From NCBI GenBank assembly GCA_936432065.2, contig OW386285.2:30993920-31057919 (forward strand): DNA of 64,000 nucleotides. The letters run 5' to 3'. Origin of the DNA: Rutpela maculata (taxonomy: Eukaryota > Arthropoda > Insecta > Coleoptera > Cerambycidae). The position numbers were made by a program, and so were the translations under genes. The notes under the pieces are model-generated. The model ran no database searches. It had not been told where the DNA came from and saw nothing but the letters and a program-made list of their open reading frames with translations. Below are positions 45,178 through 55,561 of this stretch, piece after piece; positions within the stretch are counted from its first letter, which is position 1; every line of letters begins with the position of its first letter.

Positions 45178-46371
45178 GCGGTTTACTACATTTGGCGCCC
45201 GCTTATGCACATCTGTCCAATCACAGTATGAATTCAAGCAGCAGCAAAACCGAAATAAATGAACAGTGTTTGTGGTTTATTCGTTTGTTCATTTTGATAA
45301 CATGCAAAGCATACTCATAAAATGTTGATGAATTGCGGTTTGCAGTCAAAATTCAACTTAAGTATTGCTTTTATGTTGGTATTTTCAAATGACCGTATTT
45401 AAAATCATGTGTGTAATTCGAACGCAAAGTGTTGTCGTTGTCGCTTTCAAGTGTTTAACTTACTCTCTAGAGTGACAATGAGGTACTTTCCACTTCAATA
45501 CACGAACACGACTGCAGAAGCGCAGAGGGTTAATGACGAACATTTGTTATTTTTACAATTAGTCAATTTTAAGTTTTTAATAGATCTATATAATGTATAA
45601 ATATTAGACATATTAGAGTTATTGCGTTAATCAAAATAATTGGCAATTTAATGTATGGAGAGTAAAAACGCTAGATTAGTCCCAAGCATGTATTTCACGT
45701 TAACCCTAAAAAGTTGTCTGTAACTTTTATTTTAGAGATAAATAAGAAAAATTTATGGCAACATATTTTTTATCAGAGTGGTTCCCATTACCTGCTTTAG
45801 GTCCAGGTAAAGAGAAGATACATTGTTTAATTCCTAAGGGAAATTGAGCTTAGAATTGAGTCCGGCACTTTAAGACGCACCCTTTTGCGTTACGTTTACA
45901 CATTTATATTTGATACAACAAAAAAGAATTTAGGAGAGTTTCAATGGCCTTTTTAAAGACCTGAGTGCCGTTTGTACTTGTTGAGAAGTAATGATATTAG
46001 TAATTTACAGAAATTTGTAACCGTAGTATAACAAATAGTGTTTGTCTAAATTAAAAATAAAATACAGTGTGTTTTTGAAATACATCAATACATTTTAATC
46101 TGTGAGTCTTTATGTAATGTGAAAACCAATGCCACTTTTCAAATTTGAAATTCAACAAAAAAAAGATTAATTTACTTTTATCCTCCAATCTCGACACTCA
46201 CAACGTAAGTTATTCACTTTTATTACAGCGTTGCCAAGTCTGCACAAAATGCTCAGTATATGAAAAAAATGCTGAAAATGAACATACACTAAGCTAAGTA
46301 AATTTTAAATAAAAAATATTCTATATTTCCCAAGGAATAGCCGTACAAAAACGAAATATTCTCGGCGATCA
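45178..46371. other. Unassigned DNA
   Basis: No gene recognised. Short frames such as 45409-45600 show no motif. Confidence 0.35.
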
Positions 46372-48005
46372 CAGTGGTTCAAAGTGAAGATTTAAACTAC
46401 CGAAATTCTGAAAATTTGGATGTATCTTTAGTATGTAGTGGTAATTTCGAGAAAAATATTGAAAAAATTCCGCTAGGCTCAGGAAATTTGGAATTATATT
46501 TAGCCATGCTTCTTTATTTTGTACTCTGATTAATGTTTTTTCATGATCTACTATATAGCTCAATTTACAAAAATCTAGAGAATTCAACTTTGTAACTCCT
46601 GATACTCCTAATTTTTTTTGGTAATTCGGCATTTTAGCGTAACATCGGAATTTTTCCGAAATTTTTTCAGGATACACTAATTTGGGGTCGTAGAACACGA
46701 ATCTGAAGTCAGTTTTCGGTGCAAATGCATAGTTTTTCCAAAAAAAAAATTTCAAATTTTCCACCATAACACTCACTCTCCGTCACTGTAAACATTAAAA
46801 ACCCTCCATTTGGGCCGATTTTCACGTCATGTTCACCATGTAAGGTGTTCCAAGTGTTCCAAGCACACCAAAAAAATTGCTTTTCCATAAAAAAATAAAT
46901 TATTATTTACCAAAACTCTAGAAACCAGAAAATGAAAAATCATCAAACTGTCAAACTAATGCGCATGCGTATCCGCACTTTAAAGTTGTGTCTAAGATAT
47001 CGAGCAAAATCTCTATGATTTTGAAATGGTATTTGCATATTTGTGGGCGAACGATGATGTCACGGTTTGCAAAAATTTTCAGTAAGTCAAGGTCGTTTGG
47101 CGAAAGTTACTGTTTGAGCATTCCTAGGAGGGCAAGGATTATTTTTGAATATTGCAAAAAATGCATTGCATATGAATAATTTTGAACGTTTGTTTTTGGT
47201 TTTCCAAAAATTTTTGCGCAAAAATTTTTGAAAAACCAAAAACAAACGCTCAAAATTATTATTCCAAAAGTTTTTGCGCAAAAACTTTTGGAATAATAAT
47301 TTTAAGCGTTTGTTTTTGAAATTTTTGGAATACCAAAAACAAACGCTTAAAATTATTCATATACAATGCATTTTTTGTAATATTCAAAAATGATCCTTGC
47401 CCTCCTAGGAATGCTCAAACAATAACTTTCGCCAAACGACCTTGACTTATTAAAAATTTTTGTAAAAACCCGTGACATCATCGTTGGCCCACAAAAATGC
47501 AAATACCATTTCAAAATCATAAAGACTTTGCTCGATACCTTAGATATAACTTGAAAGTGAGGATACGCATGCGCATTAGTTTGACAGTTTGATGATTTTC
47601 CATTTTCTGGTTTCTAGAGTTTTGGTAAATAATAATTTGTTTTTTTATGGAAAAGCAATTTTTTTGGTGTGCTTGAAACACTTGGAACACTTTACATGGT
47701 GAACATTACATAAAAAGCGGCCGAAATGAAGAGTTTTTAATGTTTACAGTGACGGAGAGTGGAAAATTTGAAATTTTTTTTTGGAAAAACTATGCATTTG
47801 CACCGAAAACTGACTTCAGATTCGTGTTCTACGACCCCAAACTAGTGTATCCTGAAAAAATGTCGCAAAAATTCCGATGTTACGCTAAAATGCAGAATTA
47901 CCTTTTTTTTTCTCTCAATATTTTTCCCGATATTGCCGCTACAAACTAAAGATATATTCCATAATTTTAACCGTCTAAATCTTCAATTTGAACCACTGTG
48001 CGATC
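46372..48005. mobile_element. 1.63-kb palindrome with stacked hairpins at its centre
   Basis: Arms of about 800 bp: CACAGTGGTTCAAAGTGAAG at 46370 faces CTTCAATTTGAACCACTGTG near 47981-48000. Inner landmarks include GATGTCACGGTTTGC against AAACCCGTGACATCATC and TTGGCGAAAGTTA against ATAACTTTCGCCAAACG. The centre is a chain of three hairpins (47176-47260, 47261-47295, 47294-47357) built on AAACAAACGCTCAAAATTAT and TTTTTGCGCAAAAA. Similar peptides can be read from both arms (minus from 46776, plus from 47740) because the DNA is repeated. The longer one (135 codons) has no family I recognise. Confidence 0.8.
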
Positions 48006-48128
48006 ATCGCGTGGCGAATGTAATCAAAGTGATACGGCCATAATTTATTCCTAAATTATTTCTTCACGTTTCTAACTGATGGACGATAATAAAATGAAGT
48101 TATTTTTTTGTATGTGTATAAAAGAGGA

Positions 48129-48459
48129 GTGACGATAAGGCCCTTTTTTGGCCTCAGTTGAGAACAAGCAAGAAGCACTTTGATTCTTACATATGTCAAA
48201 GATTTTACGTTCTCACACTACATACTTAAAAATCTTTGCTGTGCTCTTTTGTGCTAGGTGTAAAACAACCAACCAAAAGCACAAAAAATGGTGATTTTCA
48301 CGTATTTTGGATCTTTATCGGTGGTAAAAATTTGAACTACGTAAAATGTATGTTTTTGGTGGTATCTTTAAATGTTGAACATTGAAAAAATAGTAAGTTT
48401 TTAATCTAGTATTAAAAAAAAGTGTTGTTGTGGAGGCCAAATAAGGGCATTATTGCCAC
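48129..48459. mobile_element. ~330-bp MITE with ~28-bp terminal inverted repeats
   Basis: The left end GTGACGATAAGGCCCTTTTT then GGCCTC is inverted at the right end, GAGGCCAAATAAGGGCATTA then TTGCCAC. The interior is AT-rich without coding content. A duplication of the target could not be fixed by eye (AGAGGA at left, CCCCTC at right). Confidence 0.6.
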
Positions 48460-48639
48460 CCCCTCCTTTAAATATTGTGTTATTCACTTACGTTATTTTA
48501 TAGACACCTTAGCGACATTAGGTGTTCCCAAGATTCAGTACTTAGGCTTTTGCTATTTGACATCTTTATAACTGATCCTCTTTGACGTACTTAGTGAAAC
48601 GTCATTTTATCCCGATAATCGAAAAACGTAATCGTCTAT

Positions 48640-49640
48640 CACTGTACAGAATACTTTGATGCTTTGCAAAATGATCTTGTACGACTGTAGTCCTGGTGCA
48701 GAACAAATAATTTACAGCTAAATATCTAGAAATGTAATTCAGTACCGTACACTCGTGCGAAGAATCTAACAATTTGTCCCCCTAATTAATAACGAACAAT
48801 TGAAGAGCTGTAGTCATTTCAAAGATTTCGGAGTTCTATTCGATCCAAAGTTGCCTTTGATTAACAAAATGAATTACTGCACATTTCTTCACAAATTCAG
48901 ACTACGTTATCCGTGATTGTAAATGATTTAACGAAAATACACAAACTTCTATTTAACCCATTTGTAAGGTCAAGACTTAAAAACTCTTGAATGGTAAATC
49001 TAACTCAGAAAAACCTCAGAGACATTAACATTAAAACTTACTTAGAACATATAGTTAAATTTTTCACAATAATATCAATACTAAGGAACATACACCAACT
49101 AAACTTTACCTAAGTATTAAACTTTCACTAATTAATCCTACAAACTCAAACAAAATCAATGAAACATTCTACAAAATGACAACTCTGCAAGCTTAGTTAA
49201 GTTATTCGAAGCAAAGGCAATATACCATACAACAATATATATAAACAAAGTTGTACGAGCACGTGGCGCACACCAGTATAAGTATTTTGTACATGTATAC
49301 AAAGTTAGTTGATTAAATTTTGAGTTGGTACATTATGGCGTAAGAATGCAATGCTGATGTACAATTGATATATTGGAAGTAATGTATATATCACTGTCTT
49401 TTATTTTTCTTTAAGATCTTAAATGACAATTGATTACCCTAAAATTCCTAGTAGCATTAGTTTTCATGTTCCTAAATTACAAACTCATTCACATTTATCT
49501 CTAGTCTATTTGCCTGCTCTAAGAACAAATGAGCTGCTGGTTTTCTCTTGTATTAACTGTAATTCATTGTATAATAATATAAATATTTTTAATGCAGGGA
49601 TATTCAAAATGCTAAATCTTTTTCTTAATTCTACAAAATA
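48640..49640 (+). mobile_element. LINE C-terminal part, decayed
   Basis: From about 48668 the plus strand reads LQNDLVRL, a stop, SWCRTNNLQLNI, a stop, KCN, matching LQ.DL..L..W...N.L.LN..KC. In a new frame near 48825 it reads HFKDFGVLFDPKLPLINKMN (pattern KDLGV.FD..L.F..H). Near 48960 FVRSRLKNS fits the FVRS.LEY block. At 49423-49641 ISFHVPKLQTHSHLSLVYLP, ALRTNELLVFSCINCNSLYN and FKMLNLF match the usual end of CR1/Jockey-like ORF2. The RT core lies upstream and is missing. Stops and frameshifts throughout. Confidence 0.65.
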
Positions 49641-50116
49641 ACGGCAGCTTCATGATTATTAAAACATATTTTTTAGGGTGAAACTAATCATAATATTTAC
49701 TTTGTTTATTATTGTTTGTATATTAGTTATTTACTTACTATGGCATTCTTTATCTATTTGTACTATCTTCCTCTTTGTTTATACACCGCTTAATTGTCAT
49801 ATTAATAAAATCCCTGCTCTGTAAACAGATTTCTGGGCAGTTGCAACCAAAAAAAATAAAATAAAATAAAATGAAAAATAGTATAATACACCAAGGAACA
49901 ATGATTGAAGCAAAATTCAGTCATTTTCAGTTTTCTTCCAAACATATAAATCTTCATTTCAATAACTACAAGTATTTTCATAACTTTTTTGAAGAGTATG
50001 TCTGGTTGCCTAATATTCATAAAACGTAATTCAACTAACGTCATAGTATTTCCTAAATAACTCATCTCTGAAGCTAAAATAGAATAAATTAAAAGTTTAA
50101 AAAACTATAAAAACAC
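49641..50116. other. Unassigned AT-rich DNA, possible LINE 3' UTR
   Basis: It directly follows the LINE C-terminus and contains AAATAAAATAAAATAAAATG at about 49855-49872. It is probably 3' flanking or untranslated sequence of that LINE, but no tail or duplication is clear. Confidence 0.35.
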
Positions 50117-50816
50117 GGGTCCGTGAAATTGGCCCCTCAACTTCAGATTTCTTGAAAATCTTTTTGTCAATATTTAGTAAGTTATTTGTATGTATTTGTA
50201 AGTAGCAAATTAGAATTTGTAAGTTAACCCTTAGGGATATACAAAAAATCAAAGTCTAGAAGCTAACTTCTCGGGAGCCTCGCAACTTTCGATTTTTTTT
50301 TCTCTCAAAAATTAGTAAGTCATTTGTAATTTTTTGTAAGTTATGAACCAGAATTTATAAGTCTCCCCTTTTGGAGATATAAAAAATTATATCTTAGAGG
50401 CTAACTTCTAATAGCCCCCGAAATTTCGATTATTCCATTTTTCTTGCTGCCAATATTCAGTAAGTAATTTGTAAGTATTTGTAAGTCACACACTAAAATT
50501 TGTAAGTCAGTCTTTTCTAAAGAATTTAATGCATCCCTTAGCCCCTCAACTTTCAATTTTCAATTATTTTCTTATACAAAAAGGTAGTAAATAATTTGTA
50601 AATATTTGTAAGTCACAAACTAGATTTTTTAAGGCAACATTTATTGATTTATTTAGTTATTTACTAGGTATAGTTGACTTCACAATTCTTAGGCGTGTAA
50701 AAAATGCCGGCGTATAAGTTAGAGATATAATTTGTTAAGTTTTTAAATCATAACATCTTACCCTGATTTAAACAAATTATTATAACCTTACTAACAATTG
50801 GCCTACAAAATGAATG

Positions 50817-50884
50817 AGTGCCCAAGGAATCACTACTTCCACATTCAGATTTTCTATCCAAGTCTCTCATAACGAAAAAAAATC
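50817..50884 (+). mobile_element. HINE-like repeat family, copy G (5' fragment)
   Basis: Only the 5' end is present: GTGCCCAAGGAATCACTAC, ACTTCCACATTCAG and TCCAAGTCTCTCATAACG, then an abrupt change to unrelated DNA. Confidence 0.65.
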
Positions 50885-51302
50885 ATAAAAACAAATCTTT
50901 TAAGAATTTTATGAATATTAGCATGGCGGCCTAGCCCGCAAGACCAAGTGAATGTTGCATTACAAACATTACATTTAAACATGTATGACATCAAATATTA
51001 GTAAGTAGTAGGTTATCCTTATTTATCCATATTTTAATGTTGTTTTATCTCCCACCTCGTTCCACCTCGTATCATTTTGTCCCACCTTGTTAAATCTTCC
51101 CCTAATTACCCTTAATGACCTTTAATTACCCCCCTAATTACCCGCTAATTACCCCCACGAATTACTTGTTAATTACCATTAATGTCTCCGACATTTTTAG
51201 CTTAAGTATGTTAATATTTTTTACTTCGCACTTTTTGAAGCATTTAAAATAAGTTAATTATTATTGGCTGTTTATTGGAATTATTTTATTACATTCATTT
51301 CT

Positions 51303-51962
51303 TACTTTCACATCCAGTGGAAGCAGTCTTTGACGCAAAAAATTTTTGAAAATTTTCATTGTTCAAATAGGCCTAGAATGTCATGAAACGTCGAGATTTA
51401 GAGTATAAGCAAACAAAAAGTTATGCCTGTCTGTCTTATGTATGTCGAAATGTCTGTCTGTAACTTTTTTTTGTGCGCACGATTACTCCGAAACCGTTTA
51501 AGATATTGACTTGAAATTTGGTGCACGTATGTACTTTAACGAGATCTGGAAGTAGATTATTTTGATCTTATTGCGTTGAAGGGTTGGCGGGGTGAATTGG
51601 GGTAAATAAGTAAATCAAGCAAGTCCATAAAATTTGTACTTAGTATAAATAAGAGAAGCTAAGGTCTCAAAATCTTTTTGACCCCACCCCAATATTAAAG
51701 GGGGGAAAAAATAAAATTGGGATTTAAGAATCAAAGAATCAAAGGCCTCCAATTTTTTTTTTTACTCTATCCATCACCCTCACAACTATGTGACATATAT
51801 TTTTATAGGTTTTTGGGGTAGGCGATTTCAAATATTATGTAATTAAAGTTTCATAAACAATTATTCCATATAGTGGAGTGCAAATAATATAGTATCAACA
51901 TTGTTTTCGTTATGAGAGACATGGATAAAATCTGGATGTTGAAGTAGTGATTCCTTGGGCAG
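51303..51962 (-). mobile_element. HINE-like repeat family, copy H
   Basis: An inverted full-length copy: hairpin end (CTTTCACATCCAGTGGAAG) at 51305, TCATGAAACGTCGAG, TGTCTGTCTTATGTATGTC in place of a clean microsatellite, TTTAAGATATTGACTTG, and the AAGGAATC-type end at about 51955. With fragment G it forms a head-to-head pair inside the Foldback-like element. Confidence 0.7.
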
Positions 51963-52900
51963 AGCAGGACGTACGTGGCAACGTTGTAATTTATTTTATT
52001 ATAGTAGATCCCCAAGATTTGTAGAGTATGAGGTTCCTTAATATAGAGCTTTTAAGCGAAGAAGTCAGTGCGGAGGTGGAAAGTCAGACTATCCTTGTTC
52101 TCCAAACGCTCAGTAGCGGCGCAGTTATCTCATTCTAGAAGAACCTTCCGTACTGGCCCGAAATATGGTCTGATGTATACTATGATCTGTAGTGTTACAT
52201 TCTACAACTTATCCTCATTACCAGCAAACAGAACAGTGACTCAAAATGCGAGGATAATTATCCCCGACCTCAAAAGCGAGTCGTTCCAGTTACGAGTTCT
52301 TCGCTTAATTAACATTACACAAATTCTTACAATATTTTGAATAAGGCCCTGCATCTGGTGTGATTTTACACCAGATGTTCATTGGCTAATGAAATTTTTT
52401 GGTGGGGATCGTGAGTTATTAGGCCACCTTATACTCTACCAATCTTGGTAGATCCCATATGTCGATACTTTTATACGGCATCTATTGGATGTTATTCCAA
52501 CAATTAAGATGTATTATACAGGAAACGTTATAGTGTAGCATGGTATTTCATCAATCACCTAGGTATCACTAGCTATTATAAAGAGTTATATTAAAAAAAA
52601 ATACTTTTTATAACAAATGTTTAGAAAATACATGAGTTTCCAGCTGTACGTACACCGTATAAAATAAACCGACAACGGCACATCGTACATCGCAAACTTG
52701 ATGATGAATTCAGCACATAACAAGAGTTTAAATCGATCGAAAAATAGACTAATCTGGTAGAAAAGAACACGCTCTTTCCAAAAATGTATAATTTAATATC
52801 GATTTTTGATAAATTATTGGCAAAAAAATTATTTATATCGACTCAGTGTTGGCGCGTAATCAAGAATTGAACACAGTTTTTGCAATGCCTCGCAACGGCC
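51963..52900. other. Unassigned interior of the Foldback-like element
   Basis: An open frame at 52068-52340 (90 codons, rich in R and S at its start) lies in GC-balanced DNA but shows no motif I recognise. Nothing else is called. Confidence 0.3.
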
Positions 52901-53514
52901 GGAACTTTAATAATATAATATTTGAAATCCTCTACCCCAAAAATCCATAAAACGATACCCCACATCTGTAGTGGGGTGGGGGTGGTGATATGGGGGGGGG
53001 TAGTGGGGGTGGATGAAGTAAAAAAGTATTTTGAGATTTCTGGTTCTTGTACACACACTAAATCACATTTTTTTTTCATCCCCTTTAGTAATGGGATGGG
53101 GGTGGTAATGGGGGTTGCTAATGCCAAAAATTTTTTTGAGATCTTAGCTTCTTTTGCATATATTAATAACAATTTTATGGACTCTTGCCTGATTGATTTA
53201 CGTATTTACGCCAAATTTACCCCAATTTACCCCCCAACCCTTCGACGGAACAAGATGAAAATATAATCTAGTTCCAGATCTCGTTAAAGTACATACGTGT
53301 ACGAAATTTCAAGTTAATATCTTAAACGGTTCCGGAGTAAACATGCGCACAAAAAAAGTTACAGAGACCGACAGACAGACCGATAGACAGACAGAATTTT
53401 TTTTTTAGCTCAAGCTTAAATCTCGACGTTTCATGACATTCTAAGCCTATTTGAATAATACAATTTTTTTTACATTTTTTTGTCGTTACTATACTTCCAC
53501 TGGATGTGGAAGTA
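52901..53514 (+). mobile_element. HINE-like repeat family, copy I (5' truncated)
   Basis: It begins at GGAACTTTAATAATATAATA, about 85 bp inside the normal 5' end, and runs to the terminal hairpin ending at 53514. The microsatellite is GACCGACAGACAGACCGAT. Overlapping open frames on both strands here correspond to frames in copies B, C and E and reflect shared repeat sequence. Confidence 0.7.
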
Positions 53515-54085
53515 ATTTAAAGTTGTGTGGCTGGGGGAAATAGAATCTATAAAGGTTGCTTTAAAAAGGCTACTTTGTGCCTTACAAATATTTGCAAATT
53601 ATTTACTACTTTTTTATATAAGAAAATAATTGAAAATCGAAAGTTGAAGGGCTAAGGGATGCATCAAATTCTTTCGAAAAGACTGACTTATAAATTTTAG
53701 TTTGTGACTTACAAATACTTACAAATTACTTACTAAATATTGGCAGCAAGAAAAATGGAAAAATCGAAATTTCGGGGGCTATTAGAAGTTAGCATCTAAG
53801 ATATAATTTTTTATATCTCCAAAAGGAGAGACTTACAAATTCTGGTTCATAACTTACAAATAATTACAAATGACTTACCAATTTTTGAGGAAAAAAATTC
53901 CAAAATCAAAAGTTGCGAGGCTCCCGGGAAGTTAGCCTCTAGACTTTATTTTTTTATATATTCCTAAGGGTTAACTTACAAATTCTAATTTGCTACTTAC
54001 AAATACATACAAATAACTTACTAAATATTGAAAAAAAGATTTTAAAGAAATCTGAAGTTGAGGGGCCAATTTCACGGACCCTAAA

Positions 54086-54427
54086 AACACGCTTTTATAA
54101 ATACTGCACTAAAAAGCAAAAAATGATCATCGAACCTGTTTTCTCTATCTACTCCGTAAGGGCCTTAGTGTAAACCGTGTTTGTAATTAAGTATAATATT
54201 TGAATATAAAAGCGTGGGGCGTTTTTCGAACGCTATTTCGAACAGGTTCCATAATTAAAATGCTGAAGACATCAATAGACTAAATGAAAAGCGCCCCACG
54301 CTTTTATACTCAAATATTATAATTAATTACAAACACGGCTTACACTAAGGCCCTTACAAAGTAGACAGACAGAACAAGTTCGATGATTATTTTTTGCTTT
54401 TTAGTGCAGTATTTATAAAAGCGTGTT
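54086..54427. mobile_element. ~342-bp MITE with ~145-bp arms
   Basis: AACACGCTTTTATAAATACT (54087) faces AGTATTTATAAAAGCGTGTT (54408-54427). The arms continue through TGATCATCGAAC, AAGGGCCTTAGTGTAA and AAAAGCGTGGGGCG, leaving a short centre near 54245-54280. It lies directly against the right end of the Foldback-like element, and the left edge of that element is flanked by a similar AAAAACACG at 50108, so its target was probably that junction sequence. Confidence 0.7.
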
Positions 54428-55056
54428 ATTCTAGTTTGTTAAACTATTAATTTATTTTTTTACTTCTTAGTCTTATATTTAAGGAGAGAATTTTGGCACT
54501 TTCGACATTTATGTAAAGAATTCGACTAAATATTTATAATCTGCGACCTCGAAAATCCCCAAATATCGATTTTCTTACGAATCAGACCATAAATTAAAAA
54601 ACTTATCCGCCATATTGACGCCACCATTTTGAATTGTTAAATTTGGACCGGATAATTGTAATCTGCAACCCACAGACACCCATTTTCAGTCGAATCCGAC
54701 GACACTTGATAAAACCTATCCGCCATGTTGACTCCGCCATGTTGACTCCGCCATTTTGAAGTTTGCTCACATATTTGTTTTCTACTTATCAAGACCTTTC
54801 TTTTGATACCCATATCAAGGGGGTTGTAAATAAAATGATAATCCGCCATCTTGGGGCGGCGGCCATTTTGAACATATTATAATATTCAGTATTTTATATT
54901 GTATTGTCATCAGAGATACATATAATTCCCCAATTTCATGATGATACAACAATTAGAATTGGGTGAAATTCAGTTCCTTAGGCTTCTTACATACATACAT
55001 AAATAGATAGTTACAGATCGACCTAATAAAAGCATGTTAAAGCTAGTGGAGGCATT
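54428..55056. repeat. Unassigned repeat region with CCGCCAT motifs
   Basis: TCCGCCATGTTGAC is repeated in tandem at about 54719-54746, and related CCGCCATATTGACGCCACC and CCGCCATCTTGGGGCGG blocks lie at 54608 and 54843. A similar GAGCCGCCATCTTGATTC occurs near 63321. It probably belongs to an interspersed family; no class is assigned. Confidence 0.4.
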
Positions 55057-55224
55057 ATACTCTTCGTCGATTTGCTGAGCTTTTTATATAATTGTTACAC
55101 ATTCTATAGGATACTCTTCGCAGTTTTCTTATAAATAATGTTAGTTTTTGGACATTCTAAATTTTGTGATACCAACTTTGTTGTAAAAAAGAAATATATG
55201 AAAAAAAAATATATGAAAAAAAAA

Positions 55225-55497
55225 CACCCTGTCTGGGATTCGAAGACAAGACCTCTGGATTGCCAAACAACAACAACGACAATAATATTTTATTTTAAGT
55301 TCAAGCACAATATATGTGCCTCACCGGATCCTAGCCCGGAGCCAGTCAGACAACCACGGCGAACATCGCCGAGGGTGTGAGGCTGGGTGGGGTAGGTCCA
55401 ATTCGGCTTGGAAATAAATTCGAGGGGGGGGTGCTAGAAGCTCCTGTCTGCCATCTGGATTGCCAGACAAAGCTTAAGCCATTCGACCATCAGACAT
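55225..55497 (-). other. tRNA-like block split by an insertion
   Basis: On the minus strand the 5' half (GATGGTCGAATGGCTTAAGC then TCTGGCAATCCAG, 55497-55454) and the 3' half (ATCCAGAGGTC, CTTCGAATCCCAGACAGGG, 55265-55225) together align part by part with the tRNA-Thr-like block at 27780-27848, including the T-arm TTCGAATCC. The triplet at the anticodon position here would be GGC, not TGT. The halves are separated by a 188-bp insert flanked by a 12-bp duplication. It is not a working tRNA. Confidence 0.45.
55266..55453 (-). mobile_element. Short retroposon with 12-bp target duplication
   Basis: TCTGGATTGCCA occurs at 55254-55265 and 55454-55465, immediately flanking the insert. On the minus strand the insert is GC-rich (CCTACCCCACCCAGCCTCAC; GGCTCCGGGCTAGGATCC) and ends with TTATTGTCGTTGTTGTTG next to the left duplication, like the short-repeat 3' tail of a SINE or a 5'-truncated LINE. 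No B box or RT motif is visible, so a 5'-truncated LINE 3' end is the likelier reading. Confidence 0.6.
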
Positions 55498-55561
55498 CAC
55501 TACGAAAATTAAATGTCAGTAGTATATATCATTCGAGTATTATATTTCAACGAATTATATA

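Larger units (their letters stand above)
50117..54082. mobile_element. Foldback-like element with arms made of tandem repeats
   Basis: The left arm 50117-50622 is inverted at 53575-54082 (GGGTCCGTGAAATTGGCCCC against GGGGCCAATTTCACGGACCC). Each arm consists of about four tandem units of 125-147 bp, marked by AGTAAGTTATTTGTATGTAT and GTAAGTTAAC-type phrases at about 50173, 50311, 50458 and 50585. Long terminal inverted repeats built from internal tandem repeats are the defining structure of Foldback elements. The 2.95-kb interior carries three HINE pieces and unassigned DNA. Confidence 0.7.

Noticed and set aside
46369..46776. 135-codon minus frame with a near-identical plus frame at 47740-47949
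   Set aside because: Both are read from the two arms of one palindrome; similarity reflects repeated DNA, and no family is recognised. A real ORF in an ancestral element is possible but not shown.
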